Origin: Ooceraea biroi
Lineage: Eukaryota; Arthropoda; Insecta; Hymenoptera; Formicidae
Direction of reading: 5' to 3'
NCBI RefSeq assembly: GCF_003672135.1
Contig: NC_039512.1
Span: 9,998,874-10,062,873, forward strand
DNA length: 64,000 nucleotides
Numbering within the stretch: the first letter of the stretch is position 1; every line of letters starts with the position of its first letter. The notes under the pieces were generated by a model that had not been told where the DNA came from, did no database searches, and saw nothing but the letters and a program-made list of their open reading frames with translations. Below, one piece after another: positions 45,977 to 57,133 of the stretch. The translations under genes and the position numbers were made by a program.

Positions 45977-48900
45977 CTATATTCGCGGCTTGTACGTTAG
46001 AGTAACGTGAAATGTCTGCACGTCCATCTCCGTGCAATCTTGCGGCCCGATGACGCCCTCGCGCGACAGGGCGCGCGTCTCCCTCGTCGCGCGTTCCTCG
46101 ATGATCTCGTTGTGGCTCTTGTCCAGCATCTTTTCGGATACCGACGTTTGCTGATCCGCTGCCATTGACACTCGCACGAGCTTCACCGTCTTCATCGTCT
46201 CCAGAGAACGCGATTTGCACGCTTCCACCACCGCCGCCGCCGCCGCTACCGTCGACGCTGAACGACCGCTTCCCTTTGCACCGTTTTCCTTATTGCGACG
46301 GGATGAGCTACGATGTAAGCGCTGCTTTTCCCTGGAGGAGGTCCTCCGCAGGCTTGGCCGCTTTATTGACTCTGCGCTGACGCTCAAACCTGCAGCTGAA
46401 AATTCATAAATTACATTAAAAGAAAATCAAGACACAAATAGAAGAAAGCGATACGGAAATCTGCGGACGGCTGTGCGATAAAGATCACAAAGACATGAAA
46501 AAACATATTATTTAGAACGCTTCCATTCTTTATTCACATATAAAATAGATTATGTATTTTTTAAATAGGCAAGTAGAATCTTAGTTGCAATTATGGATGC
46601 GCATTTTTACGATTTATTATTTCTGAATTACAATATTAAACGTTTCGATCCTATTTTGAATCCTCCTCAGCGATTGACAATGATACTGACCACGATGATG
46701 GCTGTGATGATGAAAATTTTTGTCTAACTTGAAAGTTACAACTTTCTAGAATCTTTAATATGAGATTATGTATCAACAGATTCTCAAAGTTAAAACAATA
46801 TCGAATTAATAGATCAATATCTTCTCTCCAATCCTTGAACAAGAATAATCTTAACAATAATAATAATCACTGTACTTACCGATATTGCCCGAGGAAGACC
46901 GATTAGAGCCGCGTAAAATGTGTATCGCCGTAGGATCGCTATCCGTTGCCATCAGCGTTTCTCCCACGGGCGTGAGAAACCATTCGGATCTAGTTCGCAT
47001 TCGCGCGGCTTGCCTTTCGTGAACCTGCGATCAGGAACGCAGATGACGCTCAACGTCGGTTCAACGTCTCAAACAGCTGCTCGCGTTACTGCTGATGATC
47101 ATTTTTTACCTGCGGCAAATAGCTAAGGCTCTTGGTGCTCTCAGCGTAGCGATTCATCGCTCGCAGTTCTTCCAGCGTCACCGCGTGACTACGTTTAGAA
47201 TGATGGCTGCCGTTGCTCGACGAGCGACTGGACACCTGTAAAGTCAGATCTATCCGTTGTCGTTGCTGTGACACCACTAGACCGTGATCGCGTTCATAGA
47301 TGGTATATCAGTACCTGGAACAGGCCGTTCTCCTCTAAGCTAACCGAGAGACGCGTGCAACTCTCGAGTAAGGTGTTCTCCGGGATCATGCCTAGCGAGG
47401 ACGTGAGATCCACCGTCTCCGGCATGTGTATTAGCGCCGGTGTCGACTGCGACTCTTCTTGTTGCGACATACCTGTTGCATGGATAGTATAGTATTAGGA
47501 TAATGTTTTGCAAGCAAATATTGACGCGCACGATGCGATGAAAAATTTACGTAATTTTTATTTCCAATATTTTCCCTTCGCAATATTCATCGGGTGTGAA
47601 AAATTGTGATTCTCGCTCTTATCAGTGGAATAAATCAGAACTTACATTCTAGATTAAGCTTCAGCCCCAACTTCTGGCACTCGAACTGCAACCACGTTTT
47701 CTCAGCTTCTAACGACAACTGTCCTAAAATTTTAACTCAAGTTATAATTTGCCGTAATCGGACACGTATTTGAACATAATCGAGTAAAGCTTACTCGAAA
47801 CTAGGGTGGCCGGCGGATATCGGAAACTAAAGATCCAATCTTCCTCCACTTTCAATATGCGACCGGTTATGCGTGCGTAGAACTCGTAGTTATGCCTCCC
47901 GAAGAGATTTGAAACACCGAAATTATCTATCATGAACTTGGTGACGCGCGTGGCAACCTAGAAATGAGATGTCAACATTGTTAGCAGACTCCCAACTGGA
48001 GAAAACAGAGCACAGGACTTTAAGTAAAGAATTAACAAGTAAACAAAAATAAAGTAAAGAATAAAGTAAACAAAAGTAAAGAATTAACAAGTAAACAAAA
48101 ATATCGCGTTACCTTAAACCTGAGAACATCCTCCATTTTAGCAGTCTTGCCGTCGCTGACGCAACTCTGAAAGAACGATGGTGCCACTGATACCCCCAGG
48201 GCCTCACTGGTCATCCCCGTGTGCGCCCGCTCGCTATTTACCGCTACTACTCTGAACGTCCCAAACAGCAACACCAGTAATCGTTGCGTGTATATTGGCA
48301 AGGAAGTGATTAATCTGCGCAGTGGAATTTCCCTTGTGAGGAGCTAATAACGATTTTGTTACTCGATTATCAAGTAAAATCAACAGCTATCACTTGTGTA
48401 TCTGGTCCCGTTGTTGTTCTATGCTATCTAGCTGGATCACGGTGAACAGCTGCATCTCGTTTTCTTTCCCGAACACTCCGCCAGGTATCTTGCATAGAAA
48501 CTTCTTTAGAACGCTGGCTATCGTATAAACGCTAAAGTTGTCCATGTTGACCAGGTGTCCCGTCTGCAGAAAATGTATCAGCTTCTTCATATTACCCTGG
48601 TGACCAGGCGCCCGGAAAATGTCCTTTTTCAGCGGAGCTTCCTTGTTCAATTTCAGTATAAGAACCTGGAACAGACGCGGATTAAATTCATTAGTTCCTT
48701 TCGCAGTCACTGTGCCATACGCGCTTGAAAAGTATACGTGTTCGAGGCTTAATCGCGTCCGCTACGTACCAGTAAAGGACCAGGAATATCGTTCTTGCAT
48801 ACTTCATCCAAGGGCACCCCGAACTTGACTCTACGGAACAAGAAAGCGAATATGGAGATCATTGATCATTTCAGATATGCGAATCTAGATTCTCGGATCC

Positions 48901-49951
48901 GACCCCGAGTTGACGACCCCGAGTGGAGTAATCGCGAAAAATGCTAGAAAAGGGGCAACGTATCTACCAAAGCATCTTTCTAGAACGGACGGAACGGAAA
49001 GGTACGCGTGTTCGATTAGAGGTGCTTCGTGGCAGTGCATGGCAGTCTTGGCTGGTTAATACATCCGCTACCAAATGTCACTACTAAAACAGCAGTCCCA
49101 CATATGCAATCAGTACTGTTAGCGCAATTGGTTAGTGACATACGATACACGTAATCCTCTCACAAACTCGACGATTACTTACAATTCTACCGCACGCTCT
49201 CCCCCTCAAGAGCGTCAAATATATAATGCAGAGAATGCCGACAATATTTGCTCGATATATCGTTAAATATCAACACTATCACATCTGCGAAAAGATTTAA
49301 AAGTCTTTTATTACACCGACTTTTCTTACTTCTCTATAACAATATGCTAGCGTATGTAGATATGTACAATTATCTATTCTCATTATGTTTTCTCTATATT
49401 TGCTTTGCTAATGATAGATTAGTGATCATGTACGGAAGATTTAATAACTCTCAGTTTATACTCTTAATTGTTTTAATATGTCCACATTCTTCATTTTTCT
49501 TTTACACCAATATATTATATATACTTTTTACTACTTGCTATAAATGTGCATTATTATAATTAAGGATTCCTGATAACTTACACCTGCATCTCAAAATCTA
49601 ATCATGCACAATAAACATACATACAAGGAATTGGCTTGGGCGATTGGATTTCTCTTTCAATTTCAAGCAACGGAGCATGCTTAACGAACAATATGTCTAA
49701 AAGAGCACAATCATGCAGTGTTTCTAATGTGCGCACAACTGCGAAGATTATCGTTAATCTCAAAGTATATTTTTTGAAGGATTAAAATTGTATAGGAAGA
49801 TTTGATCAAAACATAAACAAGCACTCAAGTGATGTACTAACTTATCGAGCCGTCTCGGGTACGGCGGCACTGAAGATGGATGTCCGCAACTGGTTACGAC
49901 ATTTCCTAACGTAGCGGCACGTCGATGCATTCTCTCTGTCCAGCTGCTCAT
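45977..49951 (-). CDS. RhoGAP-domain protein (ten exons)
   Basis: Predicted to speed GTP hydrolysis by a Rho-family GTPase at the membrane or cytoskeleton. Exons on the minus strand: 49951-49842, 48830-48770, 48665-48394, 48314-48113, 47957-47795, 47723-47646, 47472-47315, 47235-47110, 47024-46880 and 46389-45977. Every junction is GT-AG and in phase, giving 575 residues. The RhoGAP domain spans about residues 38-225: FGVPLDEVC, KDIFRAPG with arginine finger R75, SVLKKFLCKIPGG, then LPIYTQRLLVLLFGTFRVV and MTSEALGVSVAPSFF. The C-terminal half is Ser-rich with basic runs and probably disordered. FLCKIP has Cys where Arg is common. Style resembles the TAGAP/ARHGAP20 group, but I cannot fix the orthologue. 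The start could lie upstream, since the frame is open to about 50090. Confidence 0.88.
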
Positions 49952-50399
49952 TGTACAAAATCTAGGATGACAACGTCGTGTGAGCATCAACACCGTCCCA
50001 TGCACCTCTCGTCTTCTAGAAGCTACGCTGCTCTCCTCTCCTTTCTCTCTTCTCACACCTCGGCTTTCCGTGCTCAATAACCGACTGCTAAAAACACATC
50101 GTACTTTTGATTGCCACTTCCAGTGTTAAACTTCTGACTTATATCTCAACACCACGTGCAAATGCAAATTTATCGTTGATGTTCCTCGATTTATTATAAC
50201 TCTGCATTTTAACTCAAGAGCTTTAATTGCGTATAATAAAGTAATTAAGCAGCAAAATAGGTACAACTGGATAAACAATTTTTTTTTAATAACTTCAACT
50301 GATATATTGATACCAGCCTAACATAAGAGTATGATTACTGATAATTGTATCGGTAATCACATTCTTATATATTGGCATATGCGCCACTACCGTTTAAAT

Positions 50400-51060
50400 C
50401 GATAAGGTACGGACAAGTCTGTTCCCGCGTGCTCGTCGAACAGGAACCAACACGCACGAAACATACGGCTCGCTTGTATAACGTAACAGTGGAGAAAGTA
50501 AACGCACGATGGAAAAACGTGCGCGGAGAAAGATGCAGGCCGTAACATGGCGCGCGAGTTGATAGAAGAGCACGCGGGAAAGGAAGAAGCGGAGGGGGGG
50601 GGGGGGGGCGAGGTCTCACCGGGATGAGAATGATAAGACGGTGAGATCCCGCCGTTGACGCGAGGGTTCCACCGTCCGACGGAGCACCGTCCGCGTCTAA
50701 CCTAACCATACGCGACCCGGGACTACATCGCGTGGGGCGATGACGGATGGACGGATGGACGGACGCGGCAAATGCTCGCTTCCGCGCGTACCACCCGCGC
50801 GTCTACGTTTCCATGGAAATATCGCGGCCGCGAAGCCGGAGCGCCGACATCGCGTCACGGCAGGCCACGCCACACGCACTCTCGTCAACTTCTCGTCACA
50901 CAATGCCGACAACGCGCGCACGGCGGATGCTAGCAGGCCAAGTGGACAGCATCTTTCACGTAACGGCCACGGCCCGCGCACCACCGCCCGCAGCAGTAAT
51001 CATCATAGAAAATCAATATGGTTCCAAATTCTCCGAGCAAACGACCTGGCTGACTGGGCT
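50400..51060 (-). promoter_or_regulatory. GC-rich region upstream of the RhoGAP gene
   Basis: CpG-rich DNA with a run of about 17 G at 50595-50611, 450-1100 nt upstream of the RhoGAP start. It likely contains the promoter or a 5' non-coding exon. Long open frames on both strands here reflect GC content. Confidence 0.35.
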
Positions 51061-51245
51061 GACTCGCTCACAGATTTCTATGTGACATCAGAGAGAAACC
51101 TGAGAGCGGCCACCAGCCTCCTGACGTTTGGCGCCGCCTGACAAAGTGGACGTGAACTAGTTCGTTACGCTCGGTAACGATACAAGTGAGCATTTTCCAG
51201 CGGTACGGAAAGTACATACCATGAATAGCTTCGATTCGGCGCGAA

Positions 51246-51319
51246 GCGCGGTAGTCCAGTGGCTAAGCGCGAGACTCGTATTTTGCCATCCGCGCAAGTT
51301 GGGTTCGAGACCGAGTTGT
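51246..51319 (+). ncRNA. tRNA-like block with A and B boxes (left arm)
   Basis: GTCCAGTGGCTAAGCGCG fits a Pol III A box and GGGTTCGAGACC a B box, about 40 nt apart, followed by a T-run that could terminate transcription. The acceptor stem cannot form (GCGCGGT has no partner), so this is tRNA-derived rather than a working tRNA. Confidence 0.55.
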
Positions 51320-51880
51320 GATAATTTTTTTTTTCGAATTTTTGTTTCTTTGTGTTTGCATTATATTTTTTTATTATGTAAATAATGATTTATTATGTTT
51401 TATTATATTTTGAAGGTATACGTATATAATGAGACATAAACATATACATTTAACATTTGTAAACTTTTTATTTATTTATATAGTTTGTAATACTGTCGAG
51501 TGTTTATTTATTATAAAATTCTGACATAACTGTACAGTGTTGCGGATGGAAAATTTATATAAAAGCATAAAAAACATAAATGCTTTTATATAAATTTTCA
51601 TCCGCAACACTGTACAGTCATAGGCACAGAGGTTGTGACACTTTTTTTTAATGAGTCAGAATTTTATAATAAATAAACACTCGACAGTATACAAACTATA
51701 TAAATAAATAAAAAGTTTACAAATGTTAAATGTATATGTTTATGTCTCATTATACATGTACGTATACCTCCAAAATATAATAAAACATAATAAATCATTA
51801 TTTACATAATAATTTATTATTTACATAATAAAAAAATATAATGCAAACACAAAGAAACAAAGTCCGAAGAAAAAAAATTA

Positions 51881-51957
51881 TCACAACTCGGTCTCGAACC
51901 CAACTTGCGCGGATGGCAAAACACGAGTCTCGCGCTTAGCCACTGGACTACCGCGCT
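51881..51957 (-). ncRNA. tRNA-like block with A and B boxes (right arm)
   Basis: Inverted near-identical copy of 51246-51319, so the two promoters point toward each other across the element. A T-run on the minus strand follows the B box. Confidence 0.55.
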
Positions 51958-52414
51958 TCACGCCAAATTGCAGCTATTCATGGTACTTTTCGTACCGCTG
52001 GAAAATGCTCACTTTTAGATGTAAATTTCTCCGAAACCAAGGCTCATACACCCAAACCCTCGAACACGACATTAATATTTTTACCTTCCCTTTCGAACGC
52101 ACTATGACTCGTTCGAAAGTAGAGTTTACATGGGAAAGCTTCCTTGTGAATAGTTTGGACACGAACCATGTATCATTACCGAGCGTAACGAACTAGTTCA
52201 CGTCCACTTTGTCAGGCGGCGCGTCAAACGTCAGGAAATGTGCCCGTGGAGGCTGGTGGCCGCTCTCAGGTTTCTCTCTGGTGACATACTAGACTGCGAA
52301 CTCGAGCAATTGTGCGGTGTACCAGGTCTTCAGGCCTGGTTCAGACAGGACGCGTCAAACGTCGAGCAGCAACCAATCAGCGAGGCGATGAGAGCGATGA
52401 GACTACAGAACTCA

Positions 52415-52526
52415 GGGCCCCTGCACACAGGACGCGGTGGCCAATCACCGATAAGTATATTTAGTATTATCAGAAAAGCAAGACGGTGATTGGCTACCGC
52501 GTTGCCGCGTCCTGTGTGCAGAGCCC
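52415..52526. mobile_element. 112-bp hairpin MITE
   Basis: GGGCCCCTGCACACAGGACG pairs with CGTCCTGTGTGCAGAGCCC across a short AT-rich loop; the arms also share GGTGATTGGC/GCCAATCACC. Confidence 0.65.
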
Positions 52527-52761
52527 TAAGCAGCTTGAATATAAAATTCGGTCATGAATATCGGCCATTCTGTCTGATTGTGCATGAGACCTAATTGCTG
52601 CATTTAGATATGTGCAGGACATCGTTCAACAATATTATTACACCGATATTGTTAATAGATAATATCGTTCAGAATGAAATTCTAGATTGGTGTGAAGCTA
52701 TATCACGCCACTCTAAAGGACGTTCGGCTAGTCACCTGTAAAGTTGGTGAATACTTGTTCA

Positions 52762-53136
52762 GGGCATCTATCACCGGGGAGAAGCCTGAGAGCGGTCACG
52801 CTCGCGTTTCAACTGCAACGCCTCAAACGTGGACATATGCGTTCCACTTGACGCTCCCAACGCTCGCGGCGTCATTCTATCTTTATTCAATATTCAGTGA
52901 GCAATAAAGACAGAATCACTTCAATCACTTCAATGTCCACGTTTGAGGCGTTACAGTTAAAACGCGAGCGTGACCACTCTCAGGCTTCTCTCTGCTATCA
53001 CGTAACTTTTCCCCTAGGATGGAAAATGAAAACTGAAAATTTCTTCATCTCAGCAGCAAACCATAACGTAAAAGTTTACGCGAAATTTTCATTTTTCATA
53101 TTCCATCCTAGGGGAAAAGTTGCGTGATAGATGCCC
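52762..53136. mobile_element. Palindromic MITE interrupted by a second element
   Basis: Outer ends GGGCATCTATCAC and GTGATAGATGCCC. Removing 52775-53001 (one insert plus one target copy) restores a 148-bp palindrome with arms GTAACTTTTCCCCTAGGATG and inverse. Hence it is older than the insert. Confidence 0.75.
52775..52994. mobile_element. 220-bp foldback element, CAGAGAG family
   Basis: The right end reads CTCTCAGGCTTCTCTCTG, inverse of the left GGGGAGAAGCCTGAGAG. Flanked by a perfect 7-bp duplication CTATCAC (52768-52774 and 52995-53001). The arms share AACGCCTCAAACGTGGACAT. Related by its ends to 51089-52280. Confidence 0.85.
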
Positions 53137-54200
53137 AGCAATAATTATTTCATACTTTTAACTGATATTATCTTACTTTTTGAATACTGCAGTTTGTTTT
53201 GTTTTTATACTCTTGTACATTACGATACTTCTTAGTTTATATGAAGAAATAGATTCCACGTGTCGGACTGTGATAAAACGAAAACTTTATATGCGTAGTC
53301 GTAGAGAATCCGCGAAGCAAATTCTGGTCACGTGCTAACATGCCTTTTCTCCCGCTGCTAGCAAGAGTACTGCCGGCAACGGCAATCTACAAAGGCGGAA
53401 GAGTGTATTCCGCATCAGATATTACAGAGAAAAAGATCGCAATTGCGACAGACGGATGCGTGTGAGTTAACCGTTTATTATTAAAGCCAGATTGTTTCCC
53501 GATAAATCCCTATGATCTTTTTCGTAATATTCGAATTTCAGTCAGAGTAAATTGAAGTAGATTGGACTTTAATTGGACAAATCTTGGATATCAGAATCCG
53601 TTGTATTAATCAGAACATAAATAAAACAAATGCAATACGATTAAGTAATGATCAGTTGACCCAGCAAACACAAAATATAACTATTATATAACACAGAAGT
53701 AACACGTAATATAACAACTGTTATATGTTATTAATGTTGAGGTTGCATAATTTACTTTGTAACTGCAATATAACTGCGTTATAAAACTGTTATATTGCTC
53801 TGTTATACATTGGTTATAACAATATAACAGTAATATAACTGAAATATGCGATATTATGTAACTGTAATATTTGCATATTATGTCTATGTTATATATCATT
53901 TTTAACATTCAGATGTCGAGTTGTCCGGTAGATGGCTTCGTTTCTCGCATGCAAAATATAATACAAAATATATATAGGAACGGTGATCACGGCAGGGCAC
54001 AACTTGTATCGTAAGTCCATTTCCACGATGAAGTGGTACATTTTTGAACGAATAATAAGTAAGAGGAAAGTACGAACTTGTACATAACGTTTAGGAAAAT
54101 AAATTAAACATACACCTGTAGTTGTAGAGAGAGGAAGAAAGAATAAATAATATATATTCCATTTATATAACATTTAAATAACATTTTAGTAACACGTTAT

Positions 54201-54983
54201 ACAGGGTGTCCCGGGTTTTAACCGACAAACTGCGGGAGCATATTCTACTAGTGGAAATAAGAAAAAATTCTTATATCGAGTTTGCTTAGAAATGCTTTAT
54301 TACAAAGTTATAAACCAATATTGAAAAGAAATATCAGATAAGTAACAACGGATTTTTTCACAAAAATATAAATTATCTACGCAATGATTTAGTGACGCGT
54401 TTCAAAATGTTGTCCTTGCACATCGATACAAGCTAGACATCGACGTAGTACAGAATTTGTTACAGTACGACATTCCTGAAAATTTTGTTGCATCTCAGTA
54501 ACTGAATTAGTAATTCGTTGCTTTAAATCTTCAAGCGAGATTACTTCTGTACTGTAAACTTTATTTTTTAAAGTTGCCCATAAATAAAAATCAAGAGGCG
54601 TTAAATCGGGCGATCTTGGAGGCCAGAAAACCGGTCCTCCTCGACCAATCCACCTATGAGCATAATGTTCATCTAACCAGTTTCTAACTTGTCTAGCATA
54701 GTGCGATGGACAACCGTCTAACTGTATCCAGCTGTTTTGGCGAAACTGCAATGGCACATTTTCCATCAAAATTGGTACATGTGAATACACATAACATAAA
54801 CATCTTGGACCTTCCAAATTCTACACTATGTTCCGTTGTTACTTATCTCATATTTCTTTTCAATATTGGTTTATAACTTTGTAATAAAGCATTTCTAAGC
54901 AAACTCGATATAAGAATTTTTTCTTATTTCCACTAGTAGAATATGCTCCCGCAGTTTGTCGGTTAAAACCCGGGACACCCTGT
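54201..54983 (-). mobile_element. Tc1/mariner-superfamily element, deletion copy 2
   Basis: Same ACAGGGTGTCCCGGGTTTT ends and subterminal sequence as 9621-10383, flanked by TA. This copy keeps the C-terminal half of the transposase. Confidence 0.88.
54389..54817 (-). pseudogene. Tc1-like transposase, C-terminal half
   Basis: About 125 residues of a DDE transposase are preserved: WIQLDGCPSHYARQV with the second aspartate, WIGRGGPVFWPPRSPDLTPL with the third aspartate in PLDFYLW, and a C-terminal CLACIDVQGQHFE. The N-terminal DNA-binding region and the first aspartate are missing, so it is inactive. Complementary in content to the copy at 9.9 kb, which keeps the N-terminus. Confidence 0.8.
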
Positions 54984-55124
54984 ATTATTGTTATATTACT
55001 GCAATTTCGTTTGAGTGGGAAATTACAACTAACATATACGTTACATGTAACGAACATGTTATATTGCGTGTTACGTTCTGTTATATTATGGCAATATCAT
55101 TGTTATATGACTGTGTTTGCTGGG

Positions 55125-56340
55125 AATCTAAATTAAAAATTGACGTTGCACATTCCAGTGTTAAAGATCGATTGTTCTCGCTTGAAATAAAAATCTCGCT
55201 TAAACGATTTTTCTCCTTTATTTTTTAGCACCGATTCTTCATGTGCTACCAATTAATGACTAGAAAATTATACTGTACACGTTAGTGCGACTGATATGCG
55301 ATGAAAATGATAACGGTACGGTGTTTTATTTCGTTATTGTATTTTCGATACCTGACGATTATACTCGAAACATTCTCTTCATTTCACCTTAACTAAAAAT
55401 TTTATCCTGCAATATCTGTGAATTCTATCCAGCTATCGGAAAAGCAAGGAAGCACGTACCATTCCGTTCTATCCGTTATTGTCTCGCACCTTGGCTACAT
55501 TTTGCATGAAGAGTGCACCATATACGGAATAATTGGCTCCAGGTAAGATTTAACATGTTCTAATTCCATATTTAGCAATTCCAGGATTGGAATAAAGATC
55601 TTCTGTATTTTTTACTCACTATTCACGCGAACGCGTTTTGCACTAATGTATTATAATGTAATTGCAACCAGAATGTTTCAAATGATGGAGAATTATTTAA
55701 TTTTATTTTAATCAAGCTCGAGAGAAGAGGAAATGAAAATCAAATGACTAATTTAAATAATTCTGAAAGTTAAAAAGACTTTTCTCGGCATATTCTTAAC
55801 AATTGGCTTTTTTAAATGCTATGAGAAACTCTGCTTTTTTCATATATTTCATATATTTAAATAACGATATAAAATATAATCTATGTTATGCGTCACTATA
55901 TATCTGTTAGAGAAATCCAGAGATGTTCGCAGCAGAGCTTATGATTTTATTGAAACGGATATCAAATCACAGTCTATCAATATCATTTATGGAACAATGC
56001 ACACAATTGATTTCCCTTATCCAATCGATAGATCAGTTGAAGCTGCAGGCAGAACACTCGGGAGAAACGTGATATATACTCATGAAACATATAATTCGGA
56101 AATATACAGATAGAGAACAAAATAGATGATTGCGAAACGAGCTGGAAAACGAGAATTATATGCAACAAAAACGTATTGTTCTGCCACGATAGTCTCGGTT
56201 TCATGAATTAAATTGGCGGTTTACGCGAAAAAAAGGATTTGTAATGGTCTTTTATTACGAACTGAGTTTTAAGGAGTTTACAAATTGTTTACAAATGTAT
56301 TAGATGCAACAAATATTAGCATATTAAGCATATTAAACTG
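55125..56340. other. Intergenic, AT-rich, no supported gene
   Basis: Only short open frames; a 76-codon frame at 55883-56113 has no motif. Confidence 0.4.
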
Positions 56341-57133
56341 TTCGTACTTCTTTGTTCGTTCAGCTTCGAAAATTCGGTGGTCTAGGTTTTAAACAAATTT
56401 TCTTTCCGAAGATCATAAGGAGGATCAGAAAAAGACTGTACGCAGAAAGAAAGCTTTTGCGATTGTGAGTTGAAACTTCAATATCCGTCGAAATACCAGT
56501 TATGAAATTAAAGATATTTGCGAGATATAATTAGATTGTTCGTACTTCTTTGTTCGTTCAGCTTCGAAAATTCGGTGGTCTAGGGTTTAAACAAATTTTC
56601 TTTCCGAAGATCATAAGGAGGATCAGAAAAAGACTGTACGCAGAAAGAAAGCTTTTGCGATTGTGAGTTGAAACTTCAATATCCGTCGAAATACCAGTTA
56701 TGAAATTAAAGATATTTGCGAGATATAATTAGATTGTTCGTACTTCTTTGTTCGTTCAGCTTCGAAAATTCGGTGGTCTAGGGTTTAAACAAATTTTCTT
56801 TCCGAAGATCATAAGGAGGATCAGAAAAAGACTGTACGCAGAAAGAAAGCTTTTGCGATTGTGAGTTGAAACTTCAATATCCGTCGAAATACCAGTTATG
56901 AAATTAAAGATATTTGCGAGATATAATTAGATTGTTCGTACTTCTTTGTTCGTTCAGCTTCGAAAATTCGGTGGTCTAGGGTTTAAACAAATTTTCTTTC
57001 CGAAGATCATAAGGAGGATCAGAAAAAGACTGTACGCAGAAAGAAAGCTTTTGCGATTGTGAGTTGAAACTTCAATATCCGTCGAAATACCAGTTATGAA
57101 ATTAAAGATTATTTGCGAGATATAATTAGATTG
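56341..57133. repeat. 198-bp satellite, four copies
   Basis: Units start at 56341, 56539, 56737 and 56935 with TTCGTACTTCTTTGTTCG and are nearly identical; the last is 199 bp owing to one added T near its end. A truncated fifth copy starts at 57134. No inverted structure within a unit. Confidence 0.93.

Larger units (their letters stand above)
51089..52280. mobile_element. Foldback element with CAGAGAGAAACC ends and paired tRNA-like boxes
   Basis: Ends CAGAGAGAAACCTGAGAG and inverse, flanked by a perfect 7-bp duplication GTGACAT (51082-51088 and 52281-52287). The arms of about 500 bp pair almost throughout; the right arm carries an extra unpaired segment of about 170 bp (52017-52175). Each arm holds a tRNA-like Pol III promoter block. 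No transposase. A 220-bp relative with the same ends is at 52775. Confidence 0.85.
53660..55124. mobile_element. Foldback element with CCCAGCAAACACA ends, interrupted
   Basis: Left end CCCAGCAAACACA, right end its inverse TGTGTTTGCTGGG. The interior is rich in TATAAC/GTTATA steps. A Tc1-like element (54201-54983) is inserted within. The ends resemble those of 954-1899 (CCCAGTAAGCACA). No target duplication is clear. Confidence 0.65.
53340..55539 (+). other. Possible two-exon gene fragment, weak
   Basis: The ATG at 53340 opens 41 codons (MPFLPLLARVLPATAIYKGG...) reaching a consensus donor GTGAGT at 53462. An exon-like stretch at 55437-55539 lies between AG and GTAAGA signals. Phase-consistent joining leads to a stop within that exon, so the pairing is doubtful. 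A transposon fills most of the gap. No family recognised. Confidence 0.15.

Noticed and set aside
51246..51319. Functional tRNA gene
   Set aside because: A and B boxes are present but the acceptor stem cannot pair and the anticodon arm is irregular; better explained as a tRNA-derived promoter.
56341..57133. CRISPR-like array
   Set aside because: Units of 198 bp are contiguous without unique spacers, and the DNA is eukaryotic.
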